NCBI GenBank assembly: GCA_029964075.1
Contig: CM057141.1
Coordinates: forward strand, 8,804,001-8,868,000
Direction of reading: 5' to 3'
From: Patiria pectinifera
Taxonomy: Eukaryota > Echinodermata > Asteroidea > Valvatida > Asterinidae
DNA length: 64,000 nucleotides
Both the position numbers and the translations under genes were made by a program. Below are positions 56,026 to 64,000 of this stretch, piece by piece. The notes beneath the pieces are model-generated. The model saw nothing but the letters and a program-made list of their open reading frames with translations. It had not been told where the DNA came from and did no database searches. Within the stretch, counting starts at the first letter, position 1, and each line of letters starts with the position of its first letter.

Positions 56026-57419
56026 CAATCATACTTACTTATTTCAATCAGTTTGCTAGCGAACTTTTGTTTTGTGATCATCCTCTGGAATTACCACATT
56101 GTTTAAACTTATTGATTGTTTATTGGTTTGGCGTGAAGTTGAGTTGTTATTATATTTTATATAACCGACATACAGATCCTTGTCATTTGATAGGTGGAAC
56201 TGACATCACGTGACATTCGTTATTGCTCCCATTCACGTCGGGGCTCAAAAAGCCCCATTCGCCCATGGGAAATACTATTCAACAGTTGGGATCATTCTTG
56301 TTCCATGATGTATTTGTGTGCAAATGCATGCTGGTTGTGAAAGCTCAGCCAGCACTACAGAGTTTGGGTCCAAACATTTTCGTGAAGGGGTCGTTTGGAA
56401 GAAAGAAATACGTTTTCCAAATAGAGCTCAGTTAAATTACTAGTGCGCTGACAAAGTGATTCCTGCTGGGCGTACCATGTTTGTGCAAACACCCATGGAA
56501 AACTCGAAATTGTGTACGTATCTTGTGCGTCTATTTGCATATCTGCGTTTGTATTCTGTGCAGGTGCGTTGTCGGAGCTGATACGCCCAAAACCCTGAAG
56601 TACGATCAGCAAATAAGCATTTTATATTGCTCTACGAAAACAGCGCAATGCGTGCGCGTATCAGCTGCGGGATGATTAACATGACTAGTAAAAAAACCTC
56701 CATCGTGACGTGCTTGCGCGTTGCAATTTAGAGTACACTTTCAATATACAATCATCTAATTTCATTATGCTCTACAAACGCCCACATGAATTCCAAATGT
56801 CTGCCCCAGGATGGCTTCAAAGCGTCTCCGCGCCCAAGAATGAGGAGTTAGCGCTCTAGTAATTTAATATAGCTCTGGTTTTCCAACCAATCTTGTATTG
56901 GAATAACATTTTAGTTTAATGATCTTTGCCTCGTGAAATGGAAAAAGTCCAGAATTTTCGGAGCGATAAATATTCCTCCCATTTCACTCTGAGCCACTCG
57001 ATATTGTATAATATTGTTTTGTAATTGTATTTTAAAATCTTCCTGAAATATATTTGTAATGTACATTATATTTTGCGTTAATGTTAGATTGTGTTATTTT
57101 GTAAAGCATAAATAGTTATGTGAATTCGTCGAAAAATCAATGAGGTCTATATTTCACACTACAAATTTAACCTGTATATGTCTTTTGGGGTCGGATTGTC
57201 ACAAATCTCTCCTCGGCATTTATTTCAGACATTTTAAAGCACAAAGCTTGTTCAAAACTATCTGTTTTTGAATAACTGATTTAGAATCTTTTGGAAGTTT
57301 ATTAAACTCTGAACTTGCCATTAATGTTTTCACAGCATCTTTCTTTTCTTACCGTTTGTTAGAATTTATGAGTACAGAGCTCACAATTCACAGGTGCGAA
57401 CTGTGTAAAGGAGTGCAAA
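56026..57419 (+). other. 3' UTR and downstream DNA
   Basis: Presumably includes the formin 3' UTR. I found no unambiguous AATAAA close to the stop, so the polyadenylation site is not assigned. No other gene seen. Confidence 0.5.
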
Positions 57420-60300
57420 TTGCAGTTTTACTGTCGAAGTTTGGAGTACAAAGTTCTTATTGCAGAGTTTGCCGTTAAGAGTTCCAAGTTCAGAGTTCAA
57501 ATTCGCAGTTCTAAGTTCAAAACTCAGAGTTCAAAGTCAAGAATCGGATTTCAAAGTTCAGAGTTCGCATTTCACAGTTCAAAGTTCAGATATCAATGTT
57601 CGCAGTTCAAAGTCAACAGTTGAAAGTTCTCATCTCAAAGTTCGCAGTTTTGAGTTCAAAGTTGGCAGTTCAGAGTTCAGTCAGAGGCATAATTCGCAGT
57701 TAATTCAAAATTCAAAGTTCAGAATGCAGAATTCGCAGTGCATAATTCATAGGTTAAAGGTCACAGTTCAAAGTAAAGAGTTCAGAGTTCAAATTTTAGA
57801 ATCAGAAGTTAAGAGATAAGAGTTCAGTGTTCGCAGTTCAGAGTTCAATTCTCGATCAAAGTTCGCAGTTCAAATTCAAAGTTCAGTGTTCAAAGTTCAA
57901 TTCTCGAAGATCAAAGGTCGCAGTTCAAAGCTCGCAGTTCAAAATTTTAGCTCAAAGATCAAAGTTCAAATTCAAAGTGTAAGTTAAAATTTTGAAGCTC
58001 AATTTTCGCAGATCAAAATTCAAGTTTAAATTCAAAGTTCAAATCTCAAATTCTCTCCGATCAAAATTTGCAGTTCAATTGTCGCAGATCAAAATGTCAA
58101 GTTCAAGTTCAGAGTCTAATCATCGCAGGTCAAAGTTCAAAGATCAGAGATTAAAGATCAAAGTTCAGAGCTCAGTTCTCTCCGATCAAAATTTGCAGTT
58201 CAATTGTCGCAGATCAAAATGTCAAGTTCAAGTTCAGAGTCCAATCCTCGCAGATCAAAATTCGCATTTCAAAGATCAAGGTTCAGAGCTCAATTCTCTC
58301 ATATCAAAATTTGCAGTTCAATTCTCGCAGATCAAAATGTCAAGTTCAAGTTCAATTCCAATCCTCGCAATCAAAGTTCGCATCAAAGATCAAGGTTCAG
58401 AGCTCATTTTTCTCAAATTAAAATTTGCAGTTCAATTGTCGCAGATCAAAATGTCAAGTTCAAGTTCAGAGTCCAATCCTCGCAGATCAAAGTTCGCATT
58501 TCAAAGATCAAGGTTCAGAGCTAATTTTTCTCAAATCAAAATTTGCAGTTCAATTGTCGCAGATCAAAATGTCAAGTTCAAGTTCAAGTCCAATCCTCGC
58601 AATCAAAGTTCGCATCAAAGTTCAAGGTTCAGAGCTCATTTTTCTCAAATTAAAATTTGCAGTTCAATTGTCGCAGATCAAAATGTCAAGTTCAAGTTCA
58701 GAGTCCAATCCTCGCAGATCAAAGTTCGCATTTCAAAGATCAAGGTTCAGAGCTCATTTTTCTCAAATCAAAATTTGCAGTTCAATTGTCGCAGATCAAA
58801 ATGTCAAGTTCAAGTTCAGAGTCTAATCATCGCAGGTCACAGTTCAAAGATCAGAGATTACAGATCAAAGTTCAGAGCTCAGTTCTCTCATATCAAAATT
58901 TGCAGTTCAATTGTCGCAGATCAAAATGTCAAGTTCAAGTTCAGAGTCCAATCCTCGCAGATCAAAATTCGCATTTCAAAGATCAAGGTTCAGAGCTCAA
59001 TTCTCTCATATCAAAATTTGCAGTTCAATTCTCGCAGATCAAAATGTCAAGTTCAAGTTCAGAGTCCAATCCTCGCAGATCAAAGTTCGCATTTCAAAGA
59101 TCAAGGTTCAGAGCTAATTTTTCTCAAATCAAAATTTGCAGTTCAATTGTCGCAGATCAAAATGTCAAGTTCAAGTTCAGAGTCTAATCATCGCAGGTCA
59201 AAGTTCAAAGATCAGAGATTAAAGATCAAAGTTCAGTGCTCAGTTCTCTCATATCAAAATTTGCAGTTCAATTGTCGCAGATCAAAATGTCAAGTTCAAG
59301 TTCAGAGTCCAATCCTCGCAGATCAAAATTCGCATTTCAAAGATCAAGGTTCAGAGCTCAATTCTCTCATATCAAAATTTGCAGTTCAATTCTCGCAGAT
59401 CAAAATGTCAAGTTCAAGTTCAAGTCCAATCCTCGCAATCAAAGTTCGCATCAAAGATCAAGGTTCAGAGCTCATTTTTCTCAAATTAAAATTTGCAGTT
59501 CAATTGTCGCAGATCAAAATGTCAAGTTCAAGTTCAGAGTCTAATCATCGCAGGTCAAAGTTCAAAGATCAGAGATTAAAGATCAAAGTTCAGAGCTCAG
59601 TTCTCTCATATCAAAATTTGCAGTTCAATTGTCGCAGATCAAAATGTCAAGTTCAAGTTCAAAGTTCAAGTGCAAAGGTTCAGAGTTTAAACTTAACGTT
59701 CAGAGTTCAAAGTTCGCAATTTAGAGTTCAATTCTTGCAGATTTACTCTTGCTTTTGAAAGTTGAACTTGAACTTGAATTTTGACCACTTTCCGAAGTTC
59801 AAAGTTCAAGTTCAAAGTTCATGTTCAAGAGTTCAATGTTCCAATTTCAAAAATGAAACTTCAGCTTTCAACGTTGGCAGTTCAAATTTCTATTCTCGCA
59901 GATCAAATTTCGCTGTTCAAGTTCAAAAGTTCAGTATTCAAAATTCGCAATTAAAAGTTCATTTTAAAGATTTAACTCTTGCATTTGAAAGTTCAAAGTT
60001 CAAGTTCAAGTTCAATTATCGGAGATTAACTTTTCCAGTTTAAATTTCAAATTCAAAGTTCAAGTTCAAAGTCCATGTTCAACGGTGCAGAGTTCCAAAT
60101 TCAGCTTTCATTAGTTCGCAGGTCAAAGTTCAATTCCCGCAGATCAAAGTTCGCAGTTCAAAACTGGTAAGTTCAAGTTCAAACTTCAGCGTTCAAAGCT
60201 CAATTCACGCAGATCCATATTGGAAGTTCAATCTTCGCAGTTTTAATTTCAGAATTCGAAGTTCGCAAGTTAAAATTTCAGATTTCGCGGTTCAGAGTTT
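57420..60300. repeat. AGTTCA-type hexamer array (~2.9 kb)
   Basis: Almost the whole interval consists of AGTTCA, AGTTCG, AGATCA and AAGTTCA blocks with short spacers such as GCAG and CTCGC. The flanks (57.4-58.0 and 59.7-60.3 kb) are irregular; the centre has a higher-order unit. Open plus-strand frames up to 588 codons are a consequence of hexamer periodicity and of few stop codons, not of coding. Confidence 0.92.
58087..59690. repeat. Higher-order repeat: 13-14 units of ~114-125 bp
   Basis: Unit starts marked by GCAGATCAAAATGTCAAGTT are at about 58087, 58209, 58328, 58442, 58560, 58674, 58793, 58916, 59036, 59153, 59278, 59397, 59511 and 59634. Four unit types are distinguishable: A ('TCTAATCATCGCAGGTCA'), B ('AAATTCGCATTTC...CTCATATC'), C (shortened 'CTCGCAATCAAAGTTCGCATC'), D ('AAAGTTCGCATTTC'). 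The order reads A B C D C D A B D A B C A. Identity between like units is very high, so turnover is recent. Confidence 0.85.
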
Positions 60301-60775
60301 CCACGTCCACAAACCTTTGCTCCGACTTTCTTTCCCTTCGCGCTACACTCCTCGCCCAGGGCTTCGCACAACCCACCCTGAACTCTGCACCCCTAATTCT
60401 GTGCACTCTCCTTCCCAAACCTGTGACTCTGTACTCTTAAACTCTGTGCTCTTTACCTCTCTAGCGCGAGGATTACAGAGGACAGGGTTTGAGGAGTGCA
60501 AAGCACCCGGAGAAGAGCAGAGCACAAGGTCTTCACAAGGGCAAAAGTGAGGGGTGAATAGTACAGGGTTAGCAGTCGTGTTAAATAAGCAGAGAGTGAG
60601 GAGTGCAGAGCACAGGTTGGGGCGTGCAAAGTGCACATGGTTGCAATCGTGTATAGAGCACAAAATTAGGAGTGAAAAGAGCACTAAGGGATGTGGGGTG
60701 CAGAGTACGGGAAGAGGGCTGCAAGCGCAGAGTGACGAAGAACAGCGTACACGGATGAGAGGTTTTTTTAAATAA
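60301..60775. repeat. GAGCACAG/GTGCAGAG array, first block, with orientation switch
   Basis: 60345-60470 carries the motif on one strand (AACTCTGTGCTC, CTGTGACTCTGTACTC), and 60475-60770 carries it on the other (GGAGTGCAAAGCAC, GAGTGCAGAGCACAGG). The block is therefore an inverted junction. Period is about 15-30 bp and degenerate. It follows the AGTTCA array directly. Confidence 0.8.
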
Positions 60776-61183
60776 ATCATGTAAATCGCCAAATTTCAAA
60801 ATGGCCAAACATCTATAGAAAATAACGCTGCCAAATTTCTCATTTTTAGGTAGTTGAAGGTGATTTGGACCAGTATATTTTTAAAATGTTATAAACATCA
60901 TCAATACTCCATAAAAGGCAAATTTCCAATAAACATCCAACCTCATCTGGTTGGAAGGGAAATACAATCATCCAATAAAGTGAATATTCGTGAATCATGT
61001 TTCTCAGTAACTCATTTTGAAACAACCGACATCACTGCTTGAAATTGAAGGCCACCATTAGTTTTCAATTGAATGTATGGCTGACTATAAAGTGTGTGTT
61101 AGACATCACAAAACACATACTTAAGAAACTGTTAGAATTTTTTACACACTGCAATGCAACTCAAATCCGTGCATTTGCCTATT
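60776..61183. other. Spacer without recognised feature
   Basis: AT-rich single-copy-looking DNA between the two hexamer-rich zones. Confidence 0.5.
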
Positions 61184-61231
61184 GTCTCCGTTAAGATACA
61201 TGTTTCTACATGTATCTTACATCACGGAGAC
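61184..61231. repeat. Hairpin, GTCTCCGT ends
   Basis: GTCTCCGT and ACGGAGAC at the ends, AGATACATGT and ACATGTATCT inside, with small internal loops. Isolated foldback of 48 bp. Confidence 0.75.
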
Positions 61232-61301
61232 TACATAACAGAGGACAAACAAAGGAAAAGGGAAGAGGAACGAAAATCCTCAATTTACACCATATACAAA
61301 C

Positions 61302-61482
61302 CTGTGTGTGTGTTCGTGTGCTAATCGTCCAGATTCCTGCTCGATACACTGCCCGTCTGCCATCCTGGAGTAGCGCATCAGAATGACATCTCCATTGGTG
61401 AGTTCTTCTGTCTCTTTAAGTGGCAGTCTATGCTCTAACCAGCTCTGTTCCTCTGCTCTGGCCTCAGCTAAGCACCGCTCAA
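61302..61482 (-). CDS. Candidate internal exon, unknown protein
   Basis: On the minus strand an acceptor TATTTTCAG precedes 181 nt that stay open in one frame and end at a donor, CAG then GTTTGT. It reads ERCLAEARAEEQSWLEHRLP, LKETEELTNGDVILMRYSRM and ADGQCIEQESGRLAHEHT. Composition is protein-like (amphipathic, no repeats), unlike the surroundings. Two bases complete a codon at the start and two are left over at the end. I do not recognise the family and find no partner exon in the window: upstream exons would lie in or beyond the repeat array at the right edge. It could be a retroelement scrap. Confidence 0.45.
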
Positions 61483-62015
61483 CTGAAAATACGTCACTAC
61501 CGCTGGTACACAGGCGAAGCTGTCAGGAATAGTGTGCTTTTCATTTTCAGAAGGTTGAATGAGTTATGGTTATATATCTCCCCCTCTTCTTGACATGGGG
61601 AGTGGGCTATATAAACATCCTCCAACTTATTCGGATTTTTTTTTTTAACTACAACCAAAATGTGTCCAATAGCACTGGAAAATGATATAAACAGTGGCGG
61701 ATCCGGATTTTTTTCCGGGGGGGGGTTGGTTCATGAGGAAATCGATGGAGAACTGTAGACATGTTTTCTTGTTCCGACACTTGGCATCTTTAAATCAATA
61801 GGTGTGTGTGTGCTGGGGTAGGGGGGTTCTCGTACCAGTACCACGTGATTTTTTTTGTTTTGTTTACATGATTTTTTTTTTTAACTCCGGAAGACTCCTT
61901 GGCTAACATTAATTAATAGGCCCTATGGGCGCTTCATGCCAAATTTAGTGCTTTTATCCGCCAAGTAACGGTAATCTCAAAATATGACACTAAGCCACCT
62001 GACTAACAGGGGAAT
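61483..62015. other. Spacer without recognised gene
   Basis: Contains a G-run near 61720, GT-rich patches and T-runs at about 61850-61880. Nothing else supported. Confidence 0.5.
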
Positions 62016-63965
62016 GGTTGTGTGTACAAAGCACAAGATGAGGGGTGCAAAGCACCGGAAGAAGAGTGCAGAGAACGGGAGAGGAATGCAAAGGGCAGAG
62101 CGCCCTCGTGCAAGAGGAGATTGCAAGAGCACAGGGTGAAAACCATTGGCACAAAAGGTAGGGTGCAGAGCATAGGATGTGGGGTGCAAGAGTACGCCAT
62201 GAGGGCTGCAAACACAGAGTGACGAAGAACAGCGTACACGGATGAGCACAGGCACACTCTGCGCAAGCACAGGTTGAGGCGTACAGAGCACAGGGAGAGG
62301 AATGCAGCATAGTGTAGTGTACGTAGTGAGTTGGAGATTTGCAGGTCACATTGATGAGGAGTCAAGAGCACGGGATGAGGGGATGCAGAGTAAAGGGGAA
62401 AGGTGCAAAAACATGTTTGCAAGCGTGTACAGAGCACAAAATGAGGAATGCAGAGCACAGGAATAGGAATGCAGAGTTTAGAGGGTGTAGAGTGCAGAGC
62501 ACAAAGGTAAGGAGTGTGCAAGGAGTGTGCAGAGCATATGATGAGAACAAAGAGGACACCAAGATGAGGGTCGAAAGCACAGGCTGAGGCATTATGCATA
62601 AAAAGCAAAGGTTTGCAGTCGTTTACAGCACAAGTGCAGAGTACAGGGAGAAGAGTGCAGAGTAAAGGGATGAAATGTGCAGAGCACGTGAAAAGCAGGA
62701 GATTTGAAGAGCCGTTAGGGCACAGGATTAATGGTGCAACGTTGGATGAGGAGATGCAGAGCATAGGATGTGGGGTGCAGAGTACGGAATGAGGGGGTGC
62801 AGAGTGCGAGATGAGGGATGCAAGCACACTGGAGTGAGGAGAACAGTGCACAGGATGAGGGGTGAAGTGCACAGTGCAGAACACAGTTTGAGCTTTTAGA
62901 CCATGGGAATGAGGGGTTGCACAGGATGTTCTGCGCCTTTAAGGCGTGCACGGCACAGGTTTGTGGTTGTGTACTAAGCACAACAAGCGTACAGAGCACA
63001 AGATGACGGGTGCAAAGCACAGGGTTGTGGTCGTGTTCAAACCAAAAGATGAGGACGAGGGCTGCAGAGCACAAAATGAGGGGTGCAGAGTGCGAGATGA
63101 GGGATGCAGAGCACAGGATGCAAGCACACTAGAGTGAGGAGAACAGTGCACAGGATGAGGGGTGAAGTGCACAGTGCAGAACACAGTTTGAGCTTTTAGA
63201 CCATGGGAATGAGGGGTTTGCACAGGATGTTCTGCGCCTTTAAGGCGTGCACGGCACAGGTTTGTGGTTGTGTACTAAGCACAACAAGCGTACAGAGCAC
63301 AAGATGACGGGTGCAAAGCACAGGGTTGTGGTCGTGTTCAAACCAAAAGATGAGGACGAGGGCTGCAGAGCACAAAATGAGGGGTGCAGAGTGCGAGATG
63401 AGGGATGCAGAGCACAGGATGCAAGCACACTAGAGTGAAGAGAACAGTGCACAGGATGAGGGGTGAAGTGCAAAGGCACCACTATGCCATGTTCCGTGCA
63501 GAACACAGTTTGAGCTTTTAGACAACGGGATGAGGGGTTTGCACAGGAAGTTCTGCACCCTCCACAGCTTTGTGGTTGTGTACTAAGCACAAGAAGCGTG
63601 CAGAGAGCACAGGGTGAAAAGAACAGGGCACAGGATGAGGGTTGCAAAGCACAGGATGAAGGGTGAAGAGTAAAGGGCTGGGGAAGGGTGAAAAGAGCAC
63701 ATGGTAAGGGAGGAAGTGCAGACCAGGATGTGGGGATGCAGTGCACAGGGTGTTGGTCCTGCTCAGAGTATAAGATGTAGAGAGCATATAGCACAGCTCC
63801 CTATGCTATATATTAGTTCAGGTGAGAGGATGAGGGAAGTACAGAGAGCTACATGCTCTCCATTATCCTGTGACTCTGTTATTTCTAAACCCTGTGCCTC
63901 TTACTCTCTCTATGATGGGAAGCACAGAGAACATAGGTAAGAAACCAGTACTCTGTGACTTTTCG
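62016..63965. repeat. GAGCACAG/GTGCAGAG array, second block
   Basis: Nearly continuous repeats of GTGCAGAGCACAGGATGAGG-like phrases, unit length roughly 15-30 bp. The complementary strand is open for up to 293 codons of Cys/Leu/Pro/His-rich nonsense, a repeat artefact. Near 63860-63900 the motif switches strand again (CCTGTGACTCTG). Confidence 0.88.
62822..63640. repeat. 300-bp triplication inside the array
   Basis: Copies start at 62822, 63122 and 63423 with CAAGCACACT(G/A)GAGTGA. The first two are almost identical over the full 300 bp, from that phrase through TTTAAGGCGTGCACGGCACA to GAGGGATGCAGAG. The third diverges after ~60 bp, with an inserted phrase AAAGGCACCACTATGCCATG and internal loss. 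Confidence 0.9.
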
Positions 63966-64000
63966 TACTCGAACGCTATCCTAGTCTCCTTCAACGCAAG

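Noticed and set aside
57992..59758. 588-codon plus-strand open frame (Ser/Lys/Gln-rich repeats)
   Set aside because: It is the translation of the AGTTCA array. Open alternatives exist in other frames over the same DNA, no domain is present, and frame continuity follows from unit structure.
62003..62884. 293-codon minus-strand frame rich in CTPH/LCTP repeats
   Set aside because: Translation of the GAGCACAG array; similar nonsense appears in several frames and in the neighbouring copies.

Overview
Eukaryotic, animal DNA. Coding sequence is split by introns with GT-AG (one GC-AG) junctions, the DNA is AT-rich, and most of it is transposable-element debris of kinds common in marine invertebrates: Penelope-like elements, CR1/L2/jockey-type LINEs, Ty3/gypsy, hAT, Helitron-like and tyrosine-recombinase elements, and (TAA)n-associated 'ATAGCGC' repeats. 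The only clear host gene encodes a formin ending in a PH domain, an architecture I know from invertebrate animals and not from vertebrates. The repeat families suggest a non-vertebrate deuterostome (echinoderm or hemichordate-like), but the species cannot be fixed from this window.

Layout. 1-5.95 kb: a plus-strand LINE broken by a reversed Penelope-like element (PLE-1) and by a composite of TA-flanked MITEs. 7.8-8.75 kb: gypsy pol debris, a foldback and a short PLE tail with a 13-bp target duplication. 8.8-56.0 kb: seven phase-compatible exons of the formin gene, giving the last 356 residues (most of the FH2 C-terminal half, a charged linker, a PH domain). Its introns hold a 1.2-kb hAT with a BED zinc-finger exon and perfect 8-bp target duplication (17.2-18.4), a Kolobok-like MITE (20.2-20.7), a tyrosine-recombinase fragment (20.9-21.8), a solo LTR (22.4-22.7), LINE fragments (26.1-26.7, 31.3-32.5, 36.9-37.5), PLE-3 debris (29.9-30.2), a 5.5-kb hAT with perfect target duplication that encloses three tandem 1.33-kb Helitron/Helentron-like units (40.5-46.0), a PLE with pseudo-LTRs carrying hammerhead ribozymes (PLE-2, 47.1-49.2), and a 625-bp foldback made of 20-bp repeats (49.6-50.3).

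57.4-60.3 kb is an array of AGTTCA-type hexamers with a ~118-bp higher-order unit. 60.3-60.8 and 62.0-64.0 kb are a GAGCACAG-type array, with a very recent 300-bp triplication. Between them lies a possible exon of an unrecognised minus-strand gene.

The formin would nucleate and elongate actin filaments through FH2, with the PH domain probably binding membrane lipid or a protein partner. Nothing else here forms a pathway with it; the remainder is a record of nested transposition. The most interesting signals are the hammerhead ribozymes in the PLE-2 pseudo-LTRs, the tandem Helitron-like units with family-matched end repeats, and the hexamer-built arrays.
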